This document shows, in pieces, positions 38,263 through 47,778 of a stretch of DNA of 64,000 bases. Numbering within the stretch: position 1 is the first letter of the stretch; every line of letters starts with the position of its first letter. This stretch comes from Saccharicrinis sp965230625 (GTDB taxonomy: Bacteria > Bacteroidota > Bacteroidia > Bacteroidales > Marinilabiliaceae): NCBI GenBank assembly GCA_965230625.1, contig CBDDLL010000001.1, positions 4,774,001 to 4,838,000 on the forward strand, written 5' to 3'. The notes under the pieces were generated by a model. The model was not told the origin of the DNA. It worked only from the letters and a program-made list of their open reading frames with translations, and made no database searches. The position numbers were made by a program, and so were the translations under genes.

Positions 38263-38838
38263 TTAATAGTTTTCTTCTCGCACTTGCATATAAGCTTTTG
38301 GGTGTAAGCAAGCTGGACACGTTTCTAAAGCTTTTTCTGATTCATATACATAACCACAGTTTAAGCACTTCCACCAAACTTTACCATCTTTTACAAATAC
38401 TTTATCTTCGGAGATATTTTGAAGTAACTTTAAAAATCTGCGCTCATGTTCTGCCTCAACTTTTGCTATTAAATTAAATGCTGCTGCAACTTGAGTAAAT
38501 CCCTCTTCCTTGGCTATTTTTGCAAATTCTGGGTACATATCTGTCCACTCTTCATTTTCTCCTTCGGCTGCTGCTTTTAAATTTTCCTTTGTTGTACCAA
38601 TAACACCAGCTGGGTATGTTGCTGTTATCTCAACCATTGATCCCTCTAAAAATTTAAAGAAACGTTTTGCGTGTTCTTTCTCCTGATTTGCTGTTTCCTG
38701 AAAGATAGCTGCTATTTGCTCATACCCTTCTTTTTTTGCCACCTTAGCTGCAAATTCGTACCTATTGCGAGCTTGCGACTCTCCAGCAAATGCTTTAAGT
38801 AAATTTTGTTCTGTTTTTGTTCCTGCCAATTTTGTCAT
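38263..38838 (-). CDS. rbr: Rubrerythrin
   Basis: 191 residues. The diiron ferritin-like domain has ExxR/ExxH motifs: AGESQARNRYEF, ANQEKEHAKRFF and KVEAEHERRFLKLL. The C-terminal rubredoxin domain has two CxxC pairs, WKCLNCGYVYE and ETCPACLHPKAYM, which bind one Fe(SCys)4. It reduces hydrogen peroxide in the cytosol of anaerobes and microaerobes. Last gene of an operon: it starts 25 bp after the rubredoxin/GltB-like gene, which itself follows a Fur-family regulator, so it is probably peroxide-induced. Confidence 0.95.
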   Translation of the reverse strand: MTKLAGTKTEQNLLKAFAGESQARNRYEFAAKVAKKEGYEQIAAIFQETANQEKEHAKRFFKFLEGSMVEITATYPAGVIGTTKENLKAAAEGENEEWTDMYPEFAKIAKEEGFTQVAAAFNLIAKVEAEHERRFLKLLQNISEDKVFVKDGKVWWKCLNCGYVYESEKALETCPACLHPKAYMQVREENY

Positions 38839-38863
38839 GGTATTATATTTAATTTATAGTTTG

Positions 38864-40282
38864 TTAATAATGTAATATATCTGTGTGGTTAGATATTTCA
38901 GAATTTCCGGTACACAAATCACTTACTGATAAATCATGAATATTAGCTTTTCCAGTTAATCTTGCAAAACTTTTCATCTCGTCTGTGCAAACTCTCAAGA
39001 AATTCTCGATTCGCTTTGCTGATAAGTCAATGTTAATCCTCTTTCTTAATTCATGGTCTTGTGTTGCAATTCCAACAGGGCATTTTCCGGTATTACAAAT
39101 ACGATATTGTTGACAACCTCCTGCTATCATAGCTGCAGATGCAATGGCTACTGCTGTGGCTCCAAGCGCAATAGCTTTAGTAAAATCCGGCGAAACTCTT
39201 AATCCACCAGTAATTACAATGGCAATATCGCTTCTATTGTTTTCCTCTAAGTATTTTCTGGTTCTGTATAATGCAAATAAAGTAGGAACCGAAGTACTAT
39301 CCTTAATATACTTAGGTGCCGAACCTGTTGCTCCTCCCCTTCCATCAATTGTTATAAAATCAGGATTCGCGAATAATATCACATCTAAATCTTTTTCTAT
39401 TTCCCCAGCTGCAATTTTGATTCCGATGGGTTTTCCATAAGATTTATCGCGCAACCAATCAACCTTTTTCTTTAATTCTTCCTTATTTCTAATATCTTTA
39501 AATGAAGATGGACTATGAATATCTTTCCCTTCCTCTTTTCCTCTTATCTTAGCAATTTCTTTAGTTACTTTATCACCAGGTAAATGTCCACCCATACCGG
39601 GTTTAACTGATTGACCGATCTTAATTTCAATTGCATCAACTCTTTTAAAGTGCTCATTCGTTACACTATATTCATTGGGTACATATTCAAAAATGTATTT
39701 ATAAGAGTTATTTAACTCGTCTTCCAAAATTCCACCTTCACCAGAGCATATACAAGTTTTTACTGCTGCACTACCCTTTGCCATAGCTGTTTTAAACTCT
39801 GGAGAAATGGCTCCAAACGACATATGACTAATATAAACTGGCGTTTCAATAACCAAAGGTTTTTTCGCATTTTGTCCGATTACAGTTTTTGTTGATACTT
39901 CAACATCTATATTTAAAGGAATTCGTGCAAGTTGTGCTCCTTTTATTAAAATATCATCCCATGAAACAATCGGTTTTAACGTTTTCATAGGTTCATATAT
40001 CGAAGCTCCTGTTTTAGCTATTTGATGAATATCTGATAAGTAAGGCGCATTAGAATCTGAATCCTTCGACCATTCTTCAAGATAAGTGTCTAAAGAAACT
40101 GATTCTTCGTTTGTTAAGACTTCTGGTTTAGATTCTTCTTGTTCCTCCTGTTTCATTTCAAACAAAAACTTTTCTGCTCCACAAACCGGGCATCTCCAAT
40201 CCTCATCCAATGCATCCCAGTTTTCACCTTCGGATTGTTCATTGAATTCGTATCCACAAGCTTGACATTTATATACGGCCAT
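38864..40282 (-). CDS. Rubredoxin-fused glutamate synthase (GltB/GOGAT-like) FMN-binding protein
   Basis: 472 residues. N-terminal rubredoxin domain: YKCQACGYEFNE and WRCPVCGAEKFLFEM (two CxxC pairs, about 4-50). The rest is the FMN-binding barrel of the large glutamate synthase subunit: MSFGAISPEFKTAMAKGSA, GEGGILEDE, GQSVKPGMGGHLPG, GRGGATGSAP and the Cys cluster RICNTGKCPVG that in GltB ligates the 3Fe-4S cluster. It lacks the glutaminase domain, so it is unlikely to be a conventional GOGAT. With a rubrerythrin and a PerR-like gene in the same operon, a role in delivering electrons to rubrerythrin is the simplest guess. Confidence 0.88.
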   Translation of the reverse strand: MAVYKCQACGYEFNEQSEGENWDALDEDWRCPVCGAEKFLFEMKQEEQEESKPEVLTNEESVSLDTYLEEWSKDSDSNAPYLSDIHQIAKTGASIYEPMKTLKPIVSWDDILIKGAQLARIPLNIDVEVSTKTVIGQNAKKPLVIETPVYISHMSFGAISPEFKTAMAKGSAAVKTCICSGEGGILEDELNNSYKYIFEYVPNEYSVTNEHFKRVDAIEIKIGQSVKPGMGGHLPGDKVTKEIAKIRGKEEGKDIHSPSSFKDIRNKEELKKKVDWLRDKSYGKPIGIKIAAGEIEKDLDVILFANPDFITIDGRGGATGSAPKYIKDSTSVPTLFALYRTRKYLEENNRSDIAIVITGGLRVSPDFTKAIALGATAVAIASAAMIAGGCQQYRICNTGKCPVGIATQDHELRKRINIDLSAKRIENFLRVCTDEMKSFARLTGKANIHDLSVSDLCTGNSEISNHTDILHY

Positions 40283-40319
40283 AATTTATTTTTTTAAAGT
40301 TATATTCTTAATACACCAT

Positions 40320-40745
40320 TTAACACTTTTTGAACCGTCCCTTTATCTGAAGTACTATATCTTCTACTTCAAAATCTTTTATTTTATTTTTAGTAAAATA
40401 ATCGTACAAATACTTATCTAATTTTTCGTCATTATAATCCTTAATAATATCACATGTTGAACAATATAAATGATGATGATTTTCCATAACGGCATCGTAT
40501 CGCATGATATCCTTTTCTGTTTTTACTCTCTTAATAAGATGATTCTCAACCAAGGTATCTAATATTTTATATACTGTACCTGTTGCAATATTTGGATGTG
40601 CCTCTCTAATAAATTCTATTATATTTTCTGCAGTTGGATGATTGTTCAACACCCATATAGCCTCATAAATAGCTAATCTCTGAGGAGTTACTTTTAATCC
40701 CTTTTCCGATAACGTATTTCTAATTTCCTGCACTGAAATCTTCAT
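40320..40745 (-). CDS. Fur-family transcriptional regulator, PerR-like
   Basis: 141 residues. Winged-helix part: KVTPQRLAIYEAIWVLNNHPTAENIIEFI, TGTVYKILDTLVENHLI. Metal-binding part: MENHHHLYCSTCDIIKDY (HHHLxCxxC). It should repress in the metal-bound form and sense peroxide, as PerR does, although a zinc-binding CxxC near the C-terminus is reduced to KGRFKKC, with only one Cys. It leads an operon with the rubredoxin-GltB-like and rubrerythrin genes. Cytosolic. Confidence 0.88.
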   Translation of the reverse strand: MKISVQEIRNTLSEKGLKVTPQRLAIYEAIWVLNNHPTAENIIEFIREAHPNIATGTVYKILDTLVENHLIKRVKTEKDIMRYDAVMENHHHLYCSTCDIIKDYNDEKLDKYLYDYFTKNKIKDFEVEDIVLQIKGRFKKC

Positions 40746-40765
40746 AATAGAAATATCTAATTACG

Positions 40766-40786
40766 AATTATTCTCTTTTAATAATT
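40766..40786. promoter_or_regulatory. Candidate regulatory inverted repeat before the PerR-like gene
   Basis: AATTATT-(7)-AATAATT, about 20 bp upstream of the start. It is AT-rich and differs from the PerR box spacing (7-1-7), so it may be chance. Confidence 0.25.
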
Positions 40787-40968
40787 AACAAATTTACGAC
40801 AGTATTAAAAATTAAGAAAGGCTAAAAAGAAGTTTTATGAGTTATGAATGTCATTTTAGAATACTTATAAATAAGCATCAAATTCACCAAACCATAATTC
40901 ATTATAAATCAAAACATTTCAATACTATTTTTTATATTTTAATTTACAAAAGAATACTGACAATTTAA

Positions 40969-41847
40969 TTAATAGAGCCACTTTTTTATAATATACCCAA
41001 ATATTGCCGCATTAAAAAAAGTAAACATACCATAAATTATAGCTGGAATAGCCATCTGAACATTCCCTAGAAAAACCTGGCTTGATGCAATAGTTATAGC
41101 TAAAGCACTATTTTGAATACCAATTTCTATTACAAGTGTAATTAATCTTCTTTTACTGAATCCTGCTATACGCCCAATAATATATCCCGAAAGCATCCCA
41201 AAAATATTTAATGCAAAAGCAAAAGGTGCTGTAGAAATATAAAGTTGTGACGTGTTGGTTGTTTTATAATCATTGTCAATAATGGTAAATGTAAATACAA
41301 CAGCAAGTAATAAAGTGGTAATATACTTCATTCTTTTTTCAACCTCATTAGCATCTCGTGGAGCTTTAAATCGCACCAATAATCCAATAAAAGTGGGTAA
41401 TATTATCATCAATAAGATTTTCAAAATAGTTTGAAAGAAAGGTAATGCAATCATTGTACTTTCATCAAGGAAGGCCTGTAATGTAAGATACATGATACTC
41501 GGAATTGAGAATAAAATAAGAACACTATTTACTGATGTAAGCGAAATTGATAAAGCAACATCACCTTTTAACAAATAAGTAATAAGGTTTGAAGTAGCTC
41601 CTCCCGGACATGCTGCGATAATTACTAAACCTACTTTTATTGCTGGAGGTAATCCCGAAATATATGCTAGTCCAAGTGCAATTAATGGTAACAATATCAT
41701 TTGACAACATATACCAATAATTAGTGCTTTAGGTAAGGCAAATGTGCGTTTGAAATCCTTAAAAGTAAGAGATAAACCAAGGTTAAACATGATAAGTCCA
41801 ATCACAAATGGAAGAAAATAATCCGAAAAAATATCAGTAGTGTTCAT
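40969..41847 (-). CDS. Bile acid:sodium symporter (BASS)-family transporter
   Basis: 292 residues with about nine to ten hydrophobic segments. Family features: FNLGLSLTFKDF near the start, IIAACPGGATSNLITYLLKGDVALSISLTS (crossover region with the conserved PGG/SN) and GIQNSALAITIA. These Na+-coupled inner-membrane carriers move organic anions, often pantoate or other acids rather than bile acids in bacteria. Single gene; substrate unknown. Confidence 0.88.
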   Translation of the reverse strand: MNTTDIFSDYFLPFVIGLIMFNLGLSLTFKDFKRTFALPKALIIGICCQMILLPLIALGLAYISGLPPAIKVGLVIIAACPGGATSNLITYLLKGDVALSISLTSVNSVLILFSIPSIMYLTLQAFLDESTMIALPFFQTILKILLMIILPTFIGLLVRFKAPRDANEVEKRMKYITTLLLAVVFTFTIIDNDYKTTNTSQLYISTAPFAFALNIFGMLSGYIIGRIAGFSKRRLITLVIEIGIQNSALAITIASSQVFLGNVQMAIPAIIYGMFTFFNAAIFGYIIKKWLY

Positions 41848-42246
41848 AGTTCAGTTTTATCCCTTTTGTTAACCTTGATACAACTCATTAATTTATTACA
41901 AATAAACATTGTGCAAATAGATTTTACTATTCACATTAAAATTTTTTATACAATATACAGAATTTAAAACAATAAATTAATACTCACTAAATCATTACAT
42001 CACTAAATATCAAGTCTTTATAAAATATAACTATTAATTGATCAATCACGTATCTTTCATTTTTCTTACTATTGTCAGATTAAAATAAGTGCAGTACCAC
42101 GTTTAAAGAAAAGAGCTCACATGGTTTATAGTTTTCTTATTTTTATGCTTTAGCTGATTCCAATATCACTTTTATACAAAGGCTATATAATTATGAATTA
42201 AACTAATACACAATATACTTTGTAAGCTTTTAATAGTAGAAAATTA
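41848..42246. other. Intergenic region between the BASS transporter and the signalling operon
   Basis: 399 bp without a gene, AT-rich. No terminator clearly seen. Confidence 0.35.
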
Positions 42247-43365
42247 CTAATTTGATTTTGGAAATTTAACTATAAATTCTGTTCCCTCACCCAATTTAGT
42301 GTTTACTACAATTTGTCCTTCTAATTTACATACTAATGCTTTAATAATTGATAGTCCCAAACCATTTGAACTTTCACCATCTGTAGGTCTAGCTGTTAAC
42401 TGTTGAAATCGCTTGAACATTTTCTTTTGGTCTTCTTCACTAATACCCGGTCCCTCATCTCTCACCGAGAAATCTAATGTTAAGTCACATTCTTTTACAT
42501 AAACATATATAGCTTTTCGTTTTTCAGAAAACTTGATGGCGTTTGATAACAGATTATTTAATATCCTGGTTAATAGAAAGTGATCTGTTTTAAAACTAGA
42601 GTTTATTACATCAATATCGTACTTTAGTTTTTGCTTCTTTCTTTTTATCTCCTGATCGAAGGTTTTTAACCAGCCCTCCATGAAATTATTTATGTCAATT
42701 TCGTTTAATCTTACTTTTGAATCTCCATATTCATAAGAATTAACAACCATTAAATCTTCAATTAAGTGCATCCCATCATTCGTCACTTTCTCAACAATCG
42801 ACAGATATTCTTTTTGTATTTTGTTAAGAGATCCATCTTGTTTAATTAAACCTGTAAATGAAGTTATTGTGCTAAGAGGTGATTTTAAATCATGTGCAAC
42901 AACATGAACTAAACCATCCTTTTCCCTATTAAGGTCAACTAATTTGTCATTTTGTGATTTTATTTCCTTTATATACATTGAAATACTTAAGCAAGTCCTT
43001 ACCCTGGCCAATAACTCCTGCTTCTCAATAGGCTTTCGAATATAATCTGCTGCTCCTGCATTAAGTGCTTTGTCTAAATCTTCTGATGATGAACGTCCTG
43101 TAGCCATTATTATTGGAATATGACAAGTTTTAGGATTATTTTTTATTTCTAACAATGCTTCATAACCATTCATCAGAGGCATTTCCCAATCCATAATAAT
43201 TAAATCCGGCATCCTTTTTTCTGTTACTTCACATGCCATTCTGCCATTAATTGCTTGCAAAAACTTATAATTATTATTCTGGCCATTCAAGTAATTTGTT
43301 ATGGAATCAATAATATCTGGATGATCATCTACAATTAATATGTTATAAATTGAAGTTTGGGACAT
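42247..43365 (-). CDS. Response-regulator/histidine kinase hybrid (REC-HisKA-HATPase)
   Basis: 372 residues. N-terminal receiver domain with phosphoacceptor Asp59 in LIIMDWEMPLMNG, then HisKA with His158 in VVAHDLKSPLSTI, and a C-terminal HATPase_c with NLLSNAIKFSE (N box), VRDEGPGIS (G1) and SNGLGLSIIKAL (G2). No DNA-binding domain. The unusual order, receiver first, implies it receives phosphate from a partner kinase and passes it on or modulates its own kinase. It follows the 7TM-DISM kinase by 3 bp, so both are translated together. Cytosolic. Confidence 0.92.
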   Translation of the reverse strand: MSQTSIYNILIVDDHPDIIDSITNYLNGQNNNYKFLQAINGRMACEVTEKRMPDLIIMDWEMPLMNGYEALLEIKNNPKTCHIPIIMATGRSSSEDLDKALNAGAADYIRKPIEKQELLARVRTCLSISMYIKEIKSQNDKLVDLNREKDGLVHVVAHDLKSPLSTITSFTGLIKQDGSLNKIQKEYLSIVEKVTNDGMHLIEDLMVVNSYEYGDSKVRLNEIDINNFMEGWLKTFDQEIKRKKQKLKYDIDVINSSFKTDHFLLTRILNNLLSNAIKFSEKRKAIYVYVKECDLTLDFSVRDEGPGISEEDQKKMFKRFQQLTARPTDGESSNGLGLSIIKALVCKLEGQIVVNTKLGEGTEFIVKFPKSN

Positions 43366-43368
43366 GAT

Positions 43369-45603
43369 TTATTGATTAATAAATTTTCTATAAGACTCAG
43401 TATTACCACTAAATAAAACCTTTAGTAAATTATTTTTCCAGGAAATAATATTTTCATTATCAATTTTAGCAATTTTATCTGCTATTGACGAAATTTCACT
43501 AAAGTCATACACCTCCCATTGTTTTAGTTCTTCCAGAAAGGGTTTCAGTCTTTCTTTCTCTTTATCTGTAAGGACAATTGTTTTATCCTCCTTAAAACTA
43601 ATTTTTTCGATTACTGATGAACCATTATTATAACCATTTAAAACAGGAAGGGTGAAAAAGAAATTAGATCCTACATTAAATACTGATTTCACTCCAATTT
43701 CTCCCTCATGAGCTTCAACTGCCATCTTACAAAATGTTAAACCTAGACCTGTAGAGCGAAATGCTCCTGATTTACGTGCATTAATTTGCGTGTATTTTTC
43801 GAATATTGAATCAATTTTATCTGCAGGAATACCAATACCATCGTCTTTAACAGAAAGCATAATTTTATCACCTTTCCTTTCTGCATATATATCTATAACT
43901 CCATTAACATCTACATATTTAACTGCATTTGAAAGTATATTTACAACAACACGTAATATCAGCTCATAATCAAATCGTGAATAAAAGTCATTAGCTATGC
44001 TAAATGTTAAGTTAATAGATTTCTGCTCTATTAAAAAGCGCATTTGCTCTATTGCTTCAGTAACTACCTTTTTTATAGAATGATTTCCCAATGACAAACC
44101 AACACTAACCGACTCAAACTTTTGAACATCAAGTATATTCATCACCAGATTATGCATATACTTCCCTGCATTATGTATGCTTTGCAAGCGCCTGGTTGTT
44201 GGTGTAGTCTCCGAAAACGAAATAACAGTATTTAATAAGTTTTTAAAGTCGTGAACAATCATTGCAGTCATCGACTCCTTGTAATCATTTAATTCCATTA
44301 GCCGATCATTAGTACTCGTAAGCTCTTCATTCATTTCCTGTAGTTGAGCTGTTCTTGAGGCAACTTGTTTTTCAAGTTCTACTTTTTGTCCTTCAATTAT
44401 TCTTTCGTTCTCTCTTGTTTTTTCAATTACCTTTAACTGTGCTTCAAATTTCTCTTTCTCAATTTCTTCTTGTTTCCACTTAAATCTTCTGGATAACAGG
44501 AATGAAAGTAAAAATGCCTCTATAAGAGTTGCATAGGCAACATAACTTAAACCACCTATATACTCTGGACTTCCCGTATTTATATACAAAGCCTGAACTG
44601 CAACCAACATAAAATAAATAAAGTAAGCTATTGCAAAATAATAACCCATTTTACTACCTTTTGTTCCAACTTTTACTCCCACAAATCCCATTGTTAAAAA
44701 TGATAACAAAGCATTAACTGTATTTATTGGTTGTACAATTGGAAATGCAAAAAAGAATTTAGCTATCATCCATATCGCAAAATATATGATAATTCCTTTT
44801 ACTATTTTATAAGTTTGCAGCGAAAACTTTTTTACTTCCAAAAAAACAAGACAGTAAAATGTTTGTAGAGTTATTCCAATTGCGGGTATAGTAGTATAAA
44901 GGAATTTAAGATCTACTTTAGGAACAAAATAAACTATAAATCCATCTACTACTGCTGCTGAGTAACATATGTATATAAGAACAATTAGCGCATAAAATAA
45001 ATAAAGTTTTTTTCGGAGCGAAATAAATAGGAAAAGGTTGTAAAGTGCAACAAAAATCATTAATCCCAGATAAATTCCATAACCTATTTTTTGCCAAGTG
45101 GATTCTAATTCAAAATTCTTTTGGTTATGCAAATGTATTGGAATTGGTTCCGAATTAGAATTAAGTCTTATATAACATTCTGTCTTCCCAGGTGGCAAAG
45201 CAAAAACCTGGTATGAACTATTAAAAAGCTTTTCTTTCATTTTAACGCTGTAACCCGCTTTTAAATGCTTCAGAGAGTCACCTTTTACACGATAATATAA
45301 ACCTGCAACCGGCAATCCTGCTTGCGCTAGTTCGAGTAACAAGTTACTTTTAGTTACGTTTTTAACAGTAAATCGTAACCAAAAAAATGAATCTGTATAT
45401 CCAAGATTAAGAATCAGGTTCTCAGATGGTTTAAATTTATTTTTATAATCACCATAAGCAATCTCCTCGTAGGTAAGCTTTCCTGTTACATCCTCCAAAA
45501 TCTCAACCCTATCTCCAATAGACATCACATTTCCTTCCCACACAATATCCTTCCCGCATGTAACTACAGGAATAAAAAAGAAGAATATTAACAGATTTTT
45601 CAT
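43369..45603 (-). CDS. 7TM-DISM sensor histidine kinase
   Basis: 744 residues. A signal peptide is followed by a periplasmic 7TMR-DISMED2-like sensor domain (about 20-165, NLGYTDSFFWLRFTVKNV, ECYIRLNSNSEPI), seven membrane helices (about 175-375), a coiled coil (EKEKFEAQLKVIEKTREN), a HisKA-like region with His451 in IVHDFKNLLNTV, and HATPase_c with NILSNAVKYVDVNG, VKDDGIGIPAD and RSTGLGLTFCKMAVE. The DISMED2 domain is carbohydrate-like in fold, and the family senses extracellular ligands. The C-terminus carries an extra about 80-residue segment after the ATPase. Middle gene of a three-gene operon. Confidence 0.92.
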   Translation of the reverse strand: MKNLLIFFFFIPVVTCGKDIVWEGNVMSIGDRVEILEDVTGKLTYEEIAYGDYKNKFKPSENLILNLGYTDSFFWLRFTVKNVTKSNLLLELAQAGLPVAGLYYRVKGDSLKHLKAGYSVKMKEKLFNSSYQVFALPPGKTECYIRLNSNSEPIPIHLHNQKNFELESTWQKIGYGIYLGLMIFVALYNLFLFISLRKKLYLFYALIVLIYICYSAAVVDGFIVYFVPKVDLKFLYTTIPAIGITLQTFYCLVFLEVKKFSLQTYKIVKGIIIYFAIWMIAKFFFAFPIVQPINTVNALLSFLTMGFVGVKVGTKGSKMGYYFAIAYFIYFMLVAVQALYINTGSPEYIGGLSYVAYATLIEAFLLSFLLSRRFKWKQEEIEKEKFEAQLKVIEKTRENERIIEGQKVELEKQVASRTAQLQEMNEELTSTNDRLMELNDYKESMTAMIVHDFKNLLNTVISFSETTPTTRRLQSIHNAGKYMHNLVMNILDVQKFESVSVGLSLGNHSIKKVVTEAIEQMRFLIEQKSINLTFSIANDFYSRFDYELILRVVVNILSNAVKYVDVNGVIDIYAERKGDKIMLSVKDDGIGIPADKIDSIFEKYTQINARKSGAFRSTGLGLTFCKMAVEAHEGEIGVKSVFNVGSNFFFTLPVLNGYNNGSSVIEKISFKEDKTIVLTDKEKERLKPFLEELKQWEVYDFSEISSIADKIAKIDNENIISWKNNLLKVLFSGNTESYRKFINQ

Positions 45604-45612
45604 AAATAAAAT

Positions 45613-46791
45613 TTAAAAGTCCAACGGATTTGCTTTTAAAAATTTAGCTGGAATATTCAGCAACTTAGCACAGGCTATCCACCACAACCAGCAATATATA
45701 CCAAAAGGTAAATATCCAAAGTATCCTAGTATTGGCATTTCGAAAATATGTGCCACATTAACATAAGGGAGACTGTATTGCCAATAAGCTGGATCATTAG
45801 TAAACAAAGCTACTTGACCATCATGAATAGCACTAAGATAATTTTGACCTTCAAGGGTAAAGCCAGTTACAAAATAAGTAAGTGCCGAAAGCAATACTGG
45901 TCCCCAATTACCTTTTCCTATTGAGTCGAATGGTGTCCATACACCTATTTTATTTAAAACTACAGCTAAAATTACAGGTGGAGAAACCCACAACACAAAA
46001 AACAGACTATCTGGGAAAAGACTTGCTACAAACATCGAAACTAATGAAAGCACCAGCAATATATTTTTAATAGCACTATTTAATACGATTTTTATTCCGT
46101 TCCGAAATCGATTTGCTAAATTAGGAAAAGTAAGGAATAAAAGATACCATTCAAAAGCCAAAGGCAACAAACCCGAAGAGACAATAAAAGCATATAGAAG
46201 AAATTCTTCCCTGTCTAAAATATTTCCCCAAGGATAATACCAATTGTCATCCACAAAAAAGTTCATAAATTCAAAAATCATCCAACCAGTCATAGAGGCT
46301 ATTCCAATACCAATAAGCTCTTGCGGAATAATAGCAACTAAAGATTTACCCCCTGAACGCTTATATACTATGCCATCAAGTATCAATACTGCTCCCCAAA
46401 AAAGAGGCACATCACTCCAATGTATAAACCATGCTGGTTGCTTTAAATGCAAACTTAAAAATGTAAGCGAAGTTCCCCAGCACAGTAATCCAAACCAAAA
46501 CCAATAAGGTAATTTTACTTTTTTTATTATCGGTTTAGTTGTTTGCTCAATCTTTTTAAAACCAAACCATCTTGGTATTATATAAATAGCTGCAAGTCCC
46601 GCACACGCTAATGCAATTAAACAAAATATCAAAAGACTAAATCCTGGCTTATCCATTGGTTTTAATGGAGGGTATGCAAAAAAATCTCCTGGAAATTGGC
46701 CATCATAATAAAAATAGCCTCCTAGCCAGGGTAAAAAAAGCATTGCCGCCATGGACAGTAGCAAATAAATCATCTTACGTTGTATACTCAT
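45613..46791 (-). CDS. Uncharacterised polytopic membrane protein, first gene of the kinase operon
   Basis: 392 residues with about ten hydrophobic segments. Recognisable signatures: WFIHWSDVPLFWGAVLILDG, EFMNFFVDDNWYYPWGNI and EMPILGYFGYLPFGIYCWLW, the last a recurrent motif in a family of unannotated bacterial inner-membrane proteins. No enzyme motif can be named. It ends 9 bp before the 7TM-DISM kinase, so its product may be part of the signal that operon detects (inference). Confidence 0.75.
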   Translation of the reverse strand: MSIQRKMIYLLLSMAAMLFLPWLGGYFYYDGQFPGDFFAYPPLKPMDKPGFSLLIFCLIALACAGLAAIYIIPRWFGFKKIEQTTKPIIKKVKLPYWFWFGLLCWGTSLTFLSLHLKQPAWFIHWSDVPLFWGAVLILDGIVYKRSGGKSLVAIIPQELIGIGIASMTGWMIFEFMNFFVDDNWYYPWGNILDREEFLLYAFIVSSGLLPLAFEWYLLFLTFPNLANRFRNGIKIVLNSAIKNILLVLSLVSMFVASLFPDSLFFVLWVSPPVILAVVLNKIGVWTPFDSIGKGNWGPVLLSALTYFVTGFTLEGQNYLSAIHDGQVALFTNDPAYWQYSLPYVNVAHIFEMPILGYFGYLPFGIYCWLWWIACAKLLNIPAKFLKANPLDF

Positions 46792-46823
46792 TTTTTCATA
46801 AATTTTAGCAGTTTAATCTATTT

Positions 46824-46921
46824 GGGGTTTAATTCCCCGAGGCTTGCCTCGTACTCGCGATTGTAATTTGAACAGCGTAAGCTGTTCTATTTTGAACGAT
46901 GCCTCTGGGCTTGCCCCGAGG
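46824..46921. repeat. Cluster of four small hairpins (REP-like)
   Basis: GGGG-TTTAATT-CCCC at 46824-46838, CGAGGC-TT-GCCTCG at 46838-46851, GAACAGC-GTAA-GCTGTTC at 46870-46887 and CCTCTGGG-CTTG-CCCCGAGG at 46902-46921 (one mismatch). The CCCCGAGG unit occurs twice in direct orientation. GC-rich against an AT-rich background; resembles a REP-type element, but no REP transposase is nearby. Confidence 0.6.
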
Positions 46922-47067
46922 TAGTTCACTTAAAATAACTAGTCCACAAAGTCCTTGTTAATGAACTAAGTAACTTAACAATTTATTAAGGGATCTATAT
47001 CAATTTTAGATCCTTAGCAGATTGCAAACTGTATACTTACAAGCTATAGAGTTAGACTGGGATATGC

Positions 47068-47778
47068 TTAAAAACCTTCAACTTCAGAGGCTGCTTCTAT
47101 GTTATTTACATAGTAAAATATAACTAAAAGTAAATATTGCACCACTCCAAATAGTGCCATCATAGCATAAGCTGGTAAATGATCATGGATTGGCCATAAC
47201 GAATTCCAAACAATTTTTATTATTTGAATCGGCTCTAGGAAAATCTCCCATGAGTATAAATAACCGTTACCTAATTTTATTGCGGATAACAATTCTCTTC
47301 CCATATAAAAGCCAAGGCAGCTTAGGATTAACGTAGCATGTATTGCTAGTTGAGCAAATCTTTTACTATATCTTTTTTTAAACAACCTAAACATCATCTT
47401 TAAAGATAAAAAACCATAAAACACCGACAACATAGCTAACGAAAAAATTATCAAGGTATCAAATTTAATAAGGTCTGGATGCAGTTTTATTGCCGGATCT
47501 TGACTATCATGAATTAAATCACTGATCATATATGGCGCATTAGGATAGAAAAGCACCCAAAGAAACGTTCCAATCCAGAATATTACAGTATTCAGTTTAT
47601 CATTGAAGCGATATAATAAATATGCAATAACTATTACAGGTAGTGATCCTATAAACAAGTTTGACCTTAAAAACAAATAAAAATCATTCCCAACAATAAC
47701 ATTCCTTATTACCAGAACACAAAGGTTTAGAAGAGTTAGCAATATTACTATGCTAACGAAGTTAGTTTTTTTCTTCAA
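47068..47778 (-). CDS. DUF1361-domain membrane protein
   Basis: 236 residues, about six to seven TM segments. The DUF1361 signature is plain: WIGTFLWVLFYPNAPYMISDLIHD and RELLSAIKLGNGYLYSWEI. The start is a TTG at 47778 preceded by GGAGG about 10 nt upstream, the best start in the frame (no in-frame ATG until far inside). Function unknown. Single gene. Confidence 0.85.
   Translation of the reverse strand: MKKKTNFVSIVILLTLLNLCVLVIRNVIVGNDFYLFLRSNLFIGSLPVIVIAYLLYRFNDKLNTVIFWIGTFLWVLFYPNAPYMISDLIHDSQDPAIKLHPDLIKFDTLIIFSLAMLSVFYGFLSLKMMFRLFKKRYSKRFAQLAIHATLILSCLGFYMGRELLSAIKLGNGYLYSWEIFLEPIQIIKIVWNSLWPIHDHLPAYAMMALFGVVQYLLLVIFYYVNNIEAASEVEGF

Noticed and set aside
40766..40786. PerR/Fur box before the PerR-like gene
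   Set aside because: Half-site spacing (7-7-7) does not match the Fur or PerR box; kept only as a low-confidence regulatory candidate.
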